A stretch of DNA of 64,000 nucleotides from Blautia sp. XA-2221 (GTDB lineage Bacteria; Bacillota; Clostridia; Lachnospirales; Lachnospiraceae): the NCBI RefSeq assembly GCF_028767025.1, contig NZ_JAJQXX010000006.1:62001-126000 (forward strand), given 5' to 3'. Of this stretch, positions 16,401 through 25,783 are shown piece after piece. The stretch's first letter is position 1, and every line of letters begins with the position of its first letter. The position numbers and the translations under genes were made by a program. The notes under the pieces are model-generated. The model was not told the DNA's origin, did no database searches, and saw nothing but the letters and a program-made list of their open reading frames with translations.

Positions 16401-19400
16401 GTGAATAAATACAGATTAAATATCGATGGAAAAGAAGTCTACGGACTTCCCGGCCAGACCATTCTCGATGTCTGCAAAGAGAACGATATTTTCATTCCTA
16501 CTCTTTGCTATGATGAGAGAACAGAAATTTACGGCGCATGCGGACTTTGTATGGTAGAAATGGAAGGCAATCCAAAACTCTGGAAGGCCTGTGCAACTGA
16601 GATTGCACCGGATATGATCATCCATACCAATACACCGCGTGTTATTGAATCAAGAAAAACGAACCTGGAGCTTCTTCTTTCCAACCATAAGGGTGACTGC
16701 CGTCCGCCATGTATGCTTGCATGTCCGGCAGGTACAGACTGCCAGGGCTATGTAGGTCTGATCGCAAACGGACAGTATGAAGAGGCGATTAAACTGATCA
16801 GAGAGAACATTCCGCTTCCGGGATCTATAGGACGTGTCTGTCCTCATCCATGTGAGACAGCGTGCCGCCGCGGCATGGTGGACGAGCCGATTGCTATTGC
16901 AAACCTTAAGAGATTTGCAGCAGATACCGATGAGTTCGGTGAAGATCCGTTTGTTCCGGAGTGCGAGCCGGATACAGGAAAGAACGTTGCTGTGATCGGC
17001 GGCGGACCTTATGGACTTTCCATGGCATATTTCCTTCGCCAGCTTGGTCATGATGTGACAATCTACGAAGCAATGCCAAAACTTGGCGGTATGCTCCGCT
17101 ACGGTATTCCGGAATATCGTCTTCCGAAAGAAGTTCTGGACGAGGAGATCGCTGTTCTTGAAAAAATGGGCGTAACCATGGTTACAAACACAAAAATCGG
17201 CGAGGATATCTCTTTTGAAGCCATTCGCAGGGACTTTGACGCTGTATGCGTTGGTATCGGCGCATGGGTATCTACCGGTGTCCGCTGTAAAGGCGAGGAT
17301 GCTGAGGGTGTAATCGGCGGTATTGATTTCCTCAGAAAAGTTGTCCGCAATGAAGATATTGACCTTGGCAAAAACGTTGCTATCGTAGGCGGTGGTAACA
17401 CAGCTATGGATGCCTGCCGTACAGCAGTACGTCTTGGTGCTGACAAGGTTTACAATATTTACAGAAGAACAAAAGACGAAATGCCTGCAGATATGATCGA
17501 GATCGAGGAAGCGGAGGAAGAGGGAGTGATCTTCCTGAACCTGACGAATCCTCTTGAGATTATTTCTGATGAAAACGGACATTGCCGTCAGATGGTTCTC
17601 CAGGTTATGGAGCTTGGTGAGCCGGATGCATCCGGACGTCGCGCTCCGGTTCCGGTAGAAGGAAAAACAGAAACAATTGATGTGGACACTGTAATCCTTG
17701 CGATCGGCCAGAGAGTAAATGCAGAAGGCATGAACGGGGTTGAGCTTACCAGAAAGGGCGGCCTTGTTTATGATAAAGATACATATATGACAGCTCTTCC
17801 GGGCGTATTCGCAGGCGGTGACTGCGGAAATGACAAGATTTCCATTGCTGTTGAGTCCATTGGAGATGCCAAGAAAAGCTATCTGATCGTAGATGCATAT
17901 CTTCGTGGAGAAGAGATCAAATACGAGCCAAACTATTATGTTACCAAAAAGGACGTAACTCCGGCTACCTTTGAAGATCGTGAGAGAATGTGCCGTCCGA
18001 CTATGGAGCAGCTGAATGCAGAAGAAAGAAAAGATAACTTTACAGAGGTAGTATTCGGATATGACGAGGAGCAGGCTGTTGAGGAAGCTCATCGTTGTCT
18101 GGAATGCGGATGTAAAGATTACTTTGAATGTAAGCTGATCTCCTATGCCAATATGTATAATGTTGATCCGGACCGTCTTGCAGGAGACATCAATGAAGTG
18201 GAATTCCATGATGAGCATCCGTTCATTTTAAGAGATCCTAATAAATGTATTCTCTGCGGACTTTGTGTTCGTGCCTGTGATGAGGTTATGGGCGTAGGCG
18301 CTCTTGGTCTTGTAAAACGTGGATTTGACACAGTTGTTATGCCGGCTCTCGAGCAGCCGCTTTCTGAAACAGGATGTATTTCCTGTGGTCAGTGTGTAAG
18401 TGTCTGCCCAACAGGTGCTCTTCAGGAGAATCTTACTCTTGAAAAATCTGTTCCTCTTGACACTGAGGCTACGGATACCACCTGTGCTTACTGTTCCGTA
18501 GGATGCTCCATGCATCTTGAAACCTATGGAGATATGCTGGTGAAAGCCGTTCCGGACAGAGAAGGCGCTGTGAATGAGGGACTGCTCTGTGGAAGAGGAA
18601 AATTCGGTTTTGACTGCTCTGTTATGGAAGGCAAACTCCTTGAGCCGATGGCAAGAAAGGATGGTCAGCTGACAGAGGTTGATTATCATGAAGCATTTAT
18701 GCTGACTGCAAAGAAGGCAGAATCTCTTGCCGCAAAATATGGAAGAGATGCAGTTGCAGTTGCAGTTTCTGACAGATATACAAACGAAGAAGCATATGTA
18801 ATCAAGAAGTTTGCAGACTCAATCGGAGCTAAGACTCTCTGCTTCAATAACAGAGAGAACGGCCTTGAAAAAGTTCTGGGTGTAAATGCTTCTCCGAACA
18901 CCATCAACGAGATCCTTTCTGCAGATGTGATCCTGTGCGCAGGCTTTATTGCAAAAGAGAATCAGGTGATCCGTCTGAAACTGAAACAGGCAGCAAAGAA
19001 CGGAGCAAAGGTTATCCTTGTAAATCCGGAAGGATATGCGCAGGATCATATGAGCTTTGTTTATAAAACTGTTGAGACAGACAACAGCCTCAGCTTCTTC
19101 AAGGGTGTTGCAAAGGCTCTTCTTGACATGGGCAAAGGTGCAGGCGCAGAAGGTTTTGATGCGTTTAAGGCATCTGTAGAAGCTGCTGCTGTATCTGAAG
19201 AAATGAAAGAAGTCGCTGAGCTTTATGCAAATGCAAAGAAAGCAATGATCGTATTCCAGCAGAATGTAGTAACTACTGAGGCTGCTGCACTCCTTGGCGA
19301 TATTGCAGTTGTTTCCGGTCATATCGGAAAAGCCCGTGACGGTATCCTTATGCTGAAAGCCAAGAATAACAGCCAGGGTCTTGTTGATCTGGGAATCACT

Positions 19401-19901
19401 GCAGGTGCAGAGGCTATGGAAGGCGTAAAAGCGCTTCTGGTATTTGGCGAGGATCCGGATCCGGAGCTTCTGAAAGAGCTTGTATTCCTGATGGTATGCG
19501 ATACTCATATGACAGAAACTGCCAAACTTGCAGACGTTGTGATCCCGGGAACAGGATTTGCATCAACCTATGGCACGTTCACCAATACTGAACGCAGACT
19601 TCAGATTGTTGAGCAGGCAATTGAAGAAGATGTAGTATTCTCCAACTGGGAAGTTGCTGCAGAGCTGGCTCATGTATATGAGGTTGAAATGCCGTTTGAT
19701 GATGTGGAGGATATTTCAGATGAGATGAACGATAAGCTTCCGGTTTACCGTTATGCAGAAATGGGAGAGATCTACGGCGGAGTTCTTGCATGTGAAAATG
19801 CAAAACTTATTGCAGTGGAAGATGCTGGATTTGTAGCACCGCTTCATTCCACAGATCATCTGATGAATATGATCGACGAGAGACTTCCTCACGCAAACTG
19901 A
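16401..19901 (+). CDS. Fused GltD/NfnB-type FAD-NADPH and NuoG/FdhA-like subunit (StnA-like), 1,166 aa
   Basis: Five modules are visible. A [2Fe-2S] ferredoxin domain has Cys36, 47, 50 and 64. A GltD-type N-terminal Fe-S region has His96, Cys100, 104, 108 and 114, then Cys147, 151 and 155. A GltD/NfnB core has an FAD loop (VIGGGPYGLS, about 197), an NADPH loop (IVGGGNTAMDACRTAVRLG, about 328) and FAGGDCG (about 472). A two-cluster ferredoxin has CILCGLCVRAC (about 616) and CISCGQCVSVCP (about 660). The last is a formate-dehydrogenase/NuoG-like domain with CAYCSVGC (about 695) and LLCGRGKFG. The catalytic Cys/Sec of formate dehydrogenases is absent (LCFNNRENG there), so this domain is probably structural. 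With the NuoE/F-like partners it fits a Stn/Bfu-type transhydrogenase. GTG 16401 is chosen, 8 bases after AGGAGG; the GTG at 16392 overlaps that site. Confidence 0.85.
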   Translation: MNKYRLNIDGKEVYGLPGQTILDVCKENDIFIPTLCYDERTEIYGACGLCMVEMEGNPKLWKACATEIAPDMIIHTNTPRVIESRKTNLELLLSNHKGDCRPPCMLACPAGTDCQGYVGLIANGQYEEAIKLIRENIPLPGSIGRVCPHPCETACRRGMVDEPIAIANLKRFAADTDEFGEDPFVPECEPDTGKNVAVIGGGPYGLSMAYFLRQLGHDVTIYEAMPKLGGMLRYGIPEYRLPKEVLDEEIAVLEKMGVTMVTNTKIGEDISFEAIRRDFDAVCVGIGAWVSTGVRCKGEDAEGVIGGIDFLRKVVRNEDIDLGKNVAIVGGGNTAMDACRTAVRLGADKVYNIYRRTKDEMPADMIEIEEAEEEGVIFLNLTNPLEIISDENGHCRQMVLQVMELGEPDASGRRAPVPVEGKTETIDVDTVILAIGQRVNAEGMNGVELTRKGGLVYDKDTYMTALPGVFAGGDCGNDKISIAVESIGDAKKSYLIVDAYLRGEEIKYEPNYYVTKKDVTPATFEDRERMCRPTMEQLNAEERKDNFTEVVFGYDEEQAVEEAHRCLECGCKDYFECKLISYANMYNVDPDRLAGDINEVEFHDEHPFILRDPNKCILCGLCVRACDEVMGVGALGLVKRGFDTVVMPALEQPLSETGCISCGQCVSVCPTGALQENLTLEKSVPLDTEATDTTCAYCSVGCSMHLETYGDMLVKAVPDREGAVNEGLLCGRGKFGFDCSVMEGKLLEPMARKDGQLTEVDYHEAFMLTAKKAESLAAKYGRDAVAVAVSDRYTNEEAYVIKKFADSIGAKTLCFNNRENGLEKVLGVNASPNTINEILSADVILCAGFIAKENQVIRLKLKQAAKNGAKVILVNPEGYAQDHMSFVYKTVETDNSLSFFKGVAKALLDMGKGAGAEGFDAFKASVEAAAVSEEMKEVAELYANAKKAMIVFQQNVVTTEAAALLGDIAVVSGHIGKARDGILMLKAKNNSQGLVDLGITAGAEAMEGVKALLVFGEDPDPELLKELVFLMVCDTHMTETAKLADVVIPGTGFASTYGTFTNTERRLQIVEQAIEEDVVFSNWEVAAELAHVYEVEMPFDDVEDISDEMNDKLPVYRYAEMGEIYGGVLACENAKLIAVEDAGFVAPLHSTDHLMNMIDERLPHAN

Positions 19902-19964
19902 TTTAAAATTAAAAATGGCAGCCTGTATAAAAGCTATAGTGCATTATTCAGGCTGAGCTAACCA

Positions 19965-20000
19965 GGGAAACTGTCATGAATGTGACAGTTTCCCTTTTTT
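19965..20000 (+). terminator. Terminator after the Stn-like operon
   Basis: A perfect 12-bp stem, GGGAAACTGTCA with TGACAGTTTCCC, has a 6-base loop and is followed by TTTTTT. A weaker AGCCTG/CAGGCT stem lies just upstream. Confidence 0.95.
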
Positions 20001-20247
20001 GAACAGATTGCTGTAAACAGTGGAGTATCGCTCACATGTTCGATTTTTTGCCGGGGATATCTTGTAACTTTTTCTGAACTGTGATATACTGATACAGCAA
20101 AAGTTATGAAAATATTTTGTACTTTTGCTTTTGCAGAGAATCAAACAGCAGCTTTCAATTTGTGAAAGTAGTCTGTAGTACATTTTGACAAGATTGCTGT
20201 AAACGGAATGAACAGTAATAAAACAGACGAAGGAAAAGGAAAAAAAT
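20001..20247 (+). promoter_or_regulatory. uppP upstream region: promoter, direct repeats and leader hairpins
   Basis: A promoter is present: TTGTAA (20062-20067), a 17-bp spacer and TATACT (20085-20090). It implies a leader of about 150 nt. The leader holds a perfect hairpin GCAAAAGT/ACTTTTGC (20097-20128) followed by TTTTG, and a small stem CTTTCA/TGAAAG near 20154-20170. A 14-bp direct repeat AGATTGCTGTAAAC flanks this unit at 20005-20018 and 20191-20204. No known riboswitch motif is recognised. Confidence 0.5.
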
Positions 20248-21126
20248 ATGACAGTTTTATATGTGATCCTGCTTGCAGTGGTACAGGGCATTCTGGAATT
20301 TCTTCCTGTAAGCAGTTTTGGACATTTGAGCATTCTCCAGAATATTTTGGGAATGGAGCATGAAACAGGAGTCCTTCTGGAAGCAATGCTCCATTTTGGT
20401 ACGCTGGCAGCAGTGATTCTTACTTTCTGGAAAGATATTTCAAGACTGGTATTGGAGTCTTTGGATATGCTGATGGATACAATTGGAAATCTGTCTCTTT
20501 ATATCCATAATAAAAGAACAGGAGACAAACTTCGGTATGCAAAGATCATAAGCAATACTTATAAGAAATTTGCGCTCCTGCTTCTTGTTTCTATGATACC
20601 GACTGCTCTTCTGGGTTATACTGCCAGAAGACTTGTTGTTCTTGCCGCTTCCTCTCAGTTGCTGCCGGGTGCGGGAATCCTGATCACAGGAATTGTTCTT
20701 CTTGTGGTGGACCTTGGCAGAATGGGCGGCAAAAAAGCTGCAAGAGATGCCAGCTTCGGAAATGCTATGTGGATTGGCATTTGTCAGGGACTGTCCGTAT
20801 TTCCCGGACTTTCCAGAAGCGGACTGACTATCAGTGCAGGACTGATGAGTGGATTTACGCGAAGTTTCGCAGTGAAATATTCCTATATTCTGTCAGTACC
20901 GGCTATTATCGGAGCACTGATCGTGGAGCTGGGACAGTTCCGTGCGCCTGGAATGAGCGTGGGTCTGGGATTTACCTTTGTACTGGGAATGATTATTTCC
21001 GCAGTTGTGGGATACTTTACCATCCGTGTTCTGCTCAGATTTGTAAACAGGGGAAAATTCCGCTGTTTTGCATATTACTGTTTTATTGTGGGCTTTGCTG
21101 CTCTGATCGGTAATTATGTGTTGTAA
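20248..21126 (+). CDS. uppP: Undecaprenyl-diphosphatase (BacA family)
   Basis: This integral membrane phosphatase dephosphorylates undecaprenyl diphosphate, recycling the lipid carrier for peptidoglycan and conferring bacitracin tolerance. The 292 residues show the two family motifs: QGILEFLPVSSFGHL near the N-terminus (E and S/H active-site residues; the usual SSSGH reads SSFGH) and FPGLSRSGLTISAGL in the middle. Roughly eight hydrophobic segments are visible. A polar stretch at about 75-100 is slightly longer than usual. AAGGAAAAGG lies ahead of the ATG. A G-T-containing 12-bp hairpin at 21141-21171 follows without a T-run, so readthrough to ftsK is possible. Confidence 0.95.
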   Translation: MTVLYVILLAVVQGILEFLPVSSFGHLSILQNILGMEHETGVLLEAMLHFGTLAAVILTFWKDISRLVLESLDMLMDTIGNLSLYIHNKRTGDKLRYAKIISNTYKKFALLLLVSMIPTALLGYTARRLVVLAASSQLLPGAGILITGIVLLVVDLGRMGGKKAARDASFGNAMWIGICQGLSVFPGLSRSGLTISAGLMSGFTRSFAVKYSYILSVPAIIGALIVELGQFRAPGMSVGLGFTFVLGMIISAVVGYFTIRVLLRFVNRGKFRCFAYYCFIVGFAALIGNYVL

Positions 21127-21217
21127 AAAGAAACAAAAGAGGTATCAGGACCTGTAAAGGGTTCTGATGCCGATAGTAAGTAAGAAGCAATAGAAGTAGT
21201 AGGAGGGAAGCCTGGAT

Positions 21218-23983
21218 ATGGCAGCATCAAAGAACCAGAAAGGCAAAAGAGGAACCACAGGGAAAACAGCAAAGAATACCACATCAAGAAGAAAAACCAC
21301 CGCTAAAAAACAAAATGTTACAAGTGGATTCCAGACAGAGATCATTCTGCTGATCATTTTGGCTGCTTCCATGATCCTTGTGATCAGTAATTTCGGACTG
21401 GGCGGTACGGTAGGTGATCAGATCAGCGCTGTCTGCTTTGGAATTATGGGACTTCTGGCCTATGTATTTCCCGTACTGCTTTTTGTGGGCGCTGCCTTCC
21501 TGATGTCCAACAGAAAAAATCCTCTTGCATATAAAAAAACACTGGCAGCCCTTGTGTTTTTTCTTTTTCTGTGCGGTTTTGTACAGCTTTTAACAGAAGG
21601 ATATCTTCCGGGTACAGGGTTCATGGATTATTATAAACGCAGCTCAGAACTTCATACGGGAGGCGGTGTGATTGGAGGAGCAATCTGCATGTCCTCTACG
21701 TCTGCCTTTGGAATTGCAGGTGGATATATTATTATTGTACTTGTACTTTTGATCACAATGATCCTGATAACCCAGAAATCCTTTTTTGATTTTATTTTTA
21801 AGATCTGGGACGGTATTGTAAGTCTGGCTAAAGGTGGACATGAGCGTTATATGGAAGGGCAGCCGGAGCGTGATCTGAAAAAAGAGATCCGGGATCAGGA
21901 ACGCCGACAGAGAAGGGAAAACCGTCAGGCAGAGAGAATACGCAGGCTGGAGGAAACGCTGGAGGCAGAAAAACAGGCTGCCCGGGCTCTGGAGCAGGAA
22001 AACAGTGAAGCGGCCGCGGCCCTTAATGTTATGCAGGAGCAGCAAGAGATTCCTTCTCACGGCTTTCTGGAAGGAACAAAATTAACTCCGCCTAAAAAGA
22101 AAAAGACAAAAGAAACATTAAAAGCAACATCAGAACCTGCACCTCAGTCTGTTGAGCAGGATTTTGAAATCCAGACTTCCGCCACTGGTCAGGGACAGTT
22201 GGAATTCAGTATTCATCGGGCAGATTCTTCCAGTGAAGCTGTTGATGACCTTGCAGATATCAATATGGATACGGAACATTTACCATCAGATTCCCTGGAT
22301 TTTGATGAAATCCGGGCTTATGAGGATGAAAGTCAGGAGACTTCAGATTCTTTTGATGGATTCAGGAAAGAGGAACAGCAAAAGACAGAAGCATCCGTTC
22401 AGTCTGCAACGCCGGAAGCATCTCAGCCTCATAAGAATCCCAAATCATCCAAAACAGAAATTGAAAATGGGATCCGCAATATTCAGAAAGAGATCACCAG
22501 TCAGGATGCAGAGATAAAAAAGGAATATCATTATCCTCCTTTGAAGCTTCTGAAAAGAGGAAATGGAAAAGGCAAAGGAGATTCCGATGCTCATCTTCGC
22601 CAGACTGCCCAGAAACTTCAGGATACTTTGCATAACTTTGGTGTAAATGTGACTGTAACAAATGCAAGCTGCGGGCCTACCGTCACCAGATATGAGCTTC
22701 AGCCGGAAATGGGAGTAAAAGTCAGCCGGATCGTAGGTCTTGCTGATGATATCAAGCTGAATCTGGCAACTCCGGATATTCGTATTGAGGCGCCGATTCC
22801 CGGGAAAGCAGCTGTGGGAATTGAGGTTCCCAATAAAGAAAATCAGGCAGTTATGCTTCGGGAGATTTTACAGTCTCAGGAGTTTCAGGGGGCAAAATCA
22901 AAACTTTCTTTTGCCGTAGGTAAAGACATTGCAGGTAAGCCTGTTGTTACAGATATTGCAAAAATGCCTCATCTTCTGATCGCAGGAGCAACCGGTTCCG
23001 GTAAATCTGTATGTATCAACACTCTGATCGTCAGCATACTCTACAAGGCGAAACCGGAAGAGGTCAAGCTGATCATGATCGATCCCAAGGTGGTTGAACT
23101 GAGTGTGTACAATGGAATCCCTCATCTTCTGATCCCGGTAGTCACTGATCCCAAAAAGGCGGCAGGAGCTTTGAACTGGGCTGTGACAGAAATGATGAAC
23201 CGTTACAATACTTTTGCGGAATTTAATGTGAGAAACCTTCAGGAATATAATAAAAAAGTAGATGGCATGAGGATCCCGGAGGGAGAAACTCCGCCGGAGC
23301 GTATGCCTCAGATAATCATTATCGTGGATGAGCTTGCAGACCTGATGATGGTGGCACCGGGAGAAGTGGAGGATGCCATCTGCCGTCTGGCTCAGCTTGC
23401 CCGGGCTGCAGGAATCCATCTGATCATTGCCACACAGCGACCGTCCGTAAATGTTATTACAGGACTGATTAAGGCAAATATGCCTTCCAGAATTGCCTTT
23501 TCCGTGTCTTCAGGCGTGGATTCCAGAACAATTCTGGATATGAACGGAGCGGAAAAGCTTCTTGGAAAAGGAGATATGCTTTTTTATCCTCAGGGATACC
23601 AGAAACCGGCCAGACTGCAGGGCGCTTTTGTATCAGACGAAGAGGTCAGCAGTATTGTGGAGTTCCTTGCAGACAAAAATCCTGCGGCGCAGTATAATCC
23701 TCAGATCGAACAGCAGGTAAATACTGCGAGCCTGCCAGGAGGAGGTTCCGGAGCTGAGGAAAGAGATGTGTATTTTGAGGAAGCCGGAAAATTTATTATT
23801 GATAAAGAAAAAGCTTCCATCGGGATGCTTCAGCGTATGTTTAAAATCGGATTTAACAGAGCTGCCAGAATTATGGATCAGCTTTGTGATGCAGGAGTTG
23901 TAGGACCGGAGGAAGGCACAAAGCCCCGGAAGGTTCTGATGTCTATGGAGGAATTTCAGAATTTCATTGAAGAAAGTCTGTAG
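21218..23983 (+). CDS. ftsK: FtsK/SpoIIIE family DNA translocase
   Basis: This hexameric ATP-driven pump moves chromosomal DNA through the division or sporulation septum. At 921 residues it has a basic N-terminus, four hydrophobic segments (about 35-60, 65-90, 105-125 and 150-190), then a long acidic Gln/Glu-rich linker (about 215-430). The alpha/beta motor follows, with GATGSGKSV at about 590 and IIIIVDELADLMMV as Walker B. The C-terminal gamma winged helix (about 845-921, IGMLQRMFKIGFNRAARIMD) reads KOPS/SRS sequences in homologues. Whether it serves division, sporulation or both cannot be read from sequence. AGGAGGGAAG precedes the ATG. A Dabb gene follows after 15 bp. Confidence 0.95.
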   Translation: MAASKNQKGKRGTTGKTAKNTTSRRKTTAKKQNVTSGFQTEIILLIILAASMILVISNFGLGGTVGDQISAVCFGIMGLLAYVFPVLLFVGAAFLMSNRKNPLAYKKTLAALVFFLFLCGFVQLLTEGYLPGTGFMDYYKRSSELHTGGGVIGGAICMSSTSAFGIAGGYIIIVLVLLITMILITQKSFFDFIFKIWDGIVSLAKGGHERYMEGQPERDLKKEIRDQERRQRRENRQAERIRRLEETLEAEKQAARALEQENSEAAAALNVMQEQQEIPSHGFLEGTKLTPPKKKKTKETLKATSEPAPQSVEQDFEIQTSATGQGQLEFSIHRADSSSEAVDDLADINMDTEHLPSDSLDFDEIRAYEDESQETSDSFDGFRKEEQQKTEASVQSATPEASQPHKNPKSSKTEIENGIRNIQKEITSQDAEIKKEYHYPPLKLLKRGNGKGKGDSDAHLRQTAQKLQDTLHNFGVNVTVTNASCGPTVTRYELQPEMGVKVSRIVGLADDIKLNLATPDIRIEAPIPGKAAVGIEVPNKENQAVMLREILQSQEFQGAKSKLSFAVGKDIAGKPVVTDIAKMPHLLIAGATGSGKSVCINTLIVSILYKAKPEEVKLIMIDPKVVELSVYNGIPHLLIPVVTDPKKAAGALNWAVTEMMNRYNTFAEFNVRNLQEYNKKVDGMRIPEGETPPERMPQIIIIVDELADLMMVAPGEVEDAICRLAQLARAAGIHLIIATQRPSVNVITGLIKANMPSRIAFSVSSGVDSRTILDMNGAEKLLGKGDMLFYPQGYQKPARLQGAFVSDEEVSSIVEFLADKNPAAQYNPQIEQQVNTASLPGGGSGAEERDVYFEEAGKFIIDKEKASIGMLQRMFKIGFNRAARIMDQLCDAGVVGPEEGTKPRKVLMSMEEFQNFIEESL

Positions 23984-23998
23984 AGAAAGGAGTTAAAT

Positions 23999-24298
23999 AT
24001 GGTAAAGCACATTGTAATGTGGTCATTTCAGGAAACATTAGACGAAAAACAGAAAAAAGAAGCGGCAGTTCAGATCAAAGAGGGTCTGGAACGTCTTACG
24101 GGAATTGTCCCGGGACTGATATCCCTTAAGGTAGTCACAGACGTCCTTCCTGCCAGCACACATGAGATTGGTCTTTTCTGCGAGTTGGAATCGCAGGAGG
24201 CTCTTGACGGCTATCAGGTGCATCCGGAGCATCAGAAAATGGCATCTTTTATCAGGACAGTTACCTGTAATCGTATCTGTCTTGACTACGAAGTATAA
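23999..24298 (+). CDS. Dabb (stress-responsive A/B barrel) domain protein
   Basis: This 99-residue protein consists of one dimeric alpha/beta-barrel domain. It starts with the typical [10 protein letters not shown] and has a conserved central motif ending in [14 protein letters not shown]. Members are small dimers, often of unknown role and sometimes stress-induced or enzymatic. AGAAAGGAG lies 7 bases ahead of the ATG. Its TAA shares one base with the ATG of rlmH (TAATG), so the two genes are coupled. No function is assigned. Confidence 0.85.
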   Translation: MVKHIVMWSFQETLDEKQKKEAAVQIKEGLERLTGIVPGLISLKVVTDVLPASTHEIGLFCELESQEALDGYQVHPEHQKMASFIRTVTCNRICLDYEV

Positions 24299-24777
24299 TG
24301 GAGATCCGGATTTTATCTGTTGGAAAGATCAAGGAAAAGTATCTTACCGCAGGGATACAGGAATATGCAAAACGTCTGAGCAGATACTGTAAGCTTACGT
24401 TCTGTCAGGTAGCTGATGAAAAGACTCCGGACAAAGCTTCGGAGGCATTAAATGAACAGATCAAAAAAACAGAAGGGGAGCGTATCATGAAAAATATCCG
24501 GGATCAGGATTATGTGATCGCTCTTGCCCTTGACGGGAAAATGCTGGACTCTGTAGAGCTTTCTGAAAAAATCGGTCAGCTTGGGTTGGAAGGAAAAAGT
24601 TCGGTGGCTTTTGTGATCGGAGGTTCTCTTGGTCTGAGCGATCAGGTGCTGAAAAGAGCAGATTTTCATCTGAGCTTTTCCAGAATGACTTTTCCTCATC
24701 AGCTGATGCAGATGATCCTTCTGGAACAGGTATACAGAGGTTTCCGCATTCTGAACAATGAACCTTATCATAAATAA
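24298..24777 (+). CDS. rlmH: 23S rRNA (pseudouridine-1915-N3)-methyltransferase RlmH
   Basis: This SPOUT-class SAM-dependent enzyme methylates pseudouridine 1915 in helix 69 of 23S rRNA. The 159 residues match the family length. Diagnostic parts are the start [19 protein letters not shown], the SAM-binding knot [11 protein letters not shown], and the C-terminus [20 protein letters not shown] ending in EPYHK. Translation probably couples to the upstream Dabb gene through the TAATG overlap. Confidence 0.97.
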   Translation: MEIRILSVGKIKEKYLTAGIQEYAKRLSRYCKLTFCQVADEKTPDKASEALNEQIKKTEGERIMKNIRDQDYVIALALDGKMLDSVELSEKIGQLGLEGKSSVAFVIGGSLGLSDQVLKRADFHLSFSRMTFPHQLMQMILLEQVYRGFRILNNEPYHK

Positions 24778-24806
24778 TAAAAGTTTTTGCCAGGGAGGAT
24801 TCTTTT

Positions 24807-25133
24807 ATGGAAATTCAGCGTATTGAAAATATGTGCGGAGGAACCGGTCATGTTCTTCTTAAGCCGGTTCTTGATGAAAAACAGTTAAATGGAAAATGTG
24901 GTCTTTATGCAGAGGTGACTCTGGAACCAGGCTGTTCCCTGGGATACCATGAGCATCACGGAGAAAGCGAAACCTACTATATTCTTTCCGGAAAAGGAAT
25001 CTATAGTGACAATGGAGAGCTTCGTATGGTGGAAACCGGAGATATAACATTTACTCCCGATGGCAAAGGCCATGCGCTGACAAATGCCGGCGAGGAAAAT
25101 CTTGTATTTATGGCACTGATCATTTTGAACTGA
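24807..25133 (+). CDS. Small cupin-domain protein
   Basis: The 108-residue protein is a single cupin barrel. Motif 1 is GYHEHHGESETYYILSGKG, with two His and a Glu as metal ligands. Motif 2 is PDGKGHALTNAGEENLVFMA, with the third His. Such single cupins bind a divalent metal and may act as small-molecule isomerases, oxygenases or sensors. The substrate cannot be told. AGGGAGGATTC precedes the ATG. It lies 30 bp after rlmH on the same strand. Confidence 0.88.
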   Translation: MEIQRIENMCGGTGHVLLKPVLDEKQLNGKCGLYAEVTLEPGCSLGYHEHHGESETYYILSGKGIYSDNGELRMVETGDITFTPDGKGHALTNAGEENLVFMALIILN

Positions 25134-25220
25134 GGCTGCTGTGGTCTTGCTGGCGTCAGGAACCAGGCGGTTCATCTGAAAAAGTTGAAATACAGTCAGT
25201 GCAGAAGGAAGGATATACTT

Positions 25221-25775
25221 ATGAAAAAACAGTTGGATATCGGAAAATTTGAGGAATTTATTTCTCAGTTTCCGGTGTATGAGTACCGGATTCTTGATAC
25301 AAAAGGAATCCAGGTAAGAGAAAGGGTTCGCACCATCTGCAGCCAGGAATGTGAGCGTTTTGGTACTACCTGGGCCTGTCCTCCGGCTGTGGGCTCTCTG
25401 GAGCAGTGCCGGGACAGAATCAGCAGATATCCTCAGGCAGTATTTTTTTCCAGTGTGGCAGAAGTGTCTGATCTTATGAATATGGAGGAAATGCTTTCCA
25501 CCAGACACCAGCACGAAAAAATTACAGAAGATATTGCTTCTTTTCTCAGAACTCAGGGCTTTTCAGTTTTTACCCTGTCCACGGAATCCTGTGATATCTG
25601 TGAAGAGTGTACCTTTCCTCAGGGAAAGCCTTGCAGACATCCGGAAAAAATGCACCCATGTCTGGAAAGCCATGGAGTAGTGGCTGCGGAAATTGTAGAA
25701 GAACAGCAAATGGAATACAGTCTTGGCGGAAACACAATTTTGTGGTTTTCTATGGTATTGTTCCGTCAGGAATAA
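25221..25775 (+). CDS. DUF2284 domain protein (predicted metal-binding)
   Basis: This 184-residue protein has paired cysteines placed as in DUF2284. An N-terminal CSQECERFGTTWACPPAVG group and a C-terminal group CDICEECTFPQGKPC plus HPCLESHG probably bind a metal or Fe-S cluster. The biochemical role of the family is unknown. I start at ATG 25221 behind GAAGGAAGG; an upstream in-frame TTG at 25185 has no ribosome site. A terminator follows. Confidence 0.85.
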   Translation: MKKQLDIGKFEEFISQFPVYEYRILDTKGIQVRERVRTICSQECERFGTTWACPPAVGSLEQCRDRISRYPQAVFFSSVAEVSDLMNMEEMLSTRHQHEKITEDIASFLRTQGFSVFTLSTESCDICEECTFPQGKPCRHPEKMHPCLESHGVVAAEIVEEQQMEYSLGGNTILWFSMVLFRQE

Positions 25776-25783
25776 AGACAAAG

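Noticed and set aside
16650-18218. 522-codon open frame antisense to the GltD/NuoG-like gene
   Set aside because: It is Cys/His/Ile-rich shadow translation of a real gene with no recognisable motif.
14107-19901. Operon read as an [FeFe]-hydrogenase HydABC or a formate dehydrogenase
   Set aside because: No H-cluster cysteine motifs are present, and the FdhA-like domain lacks the catalytic Cys/Sec. The GltD-type NADPH module argues for a transhydrogenase.
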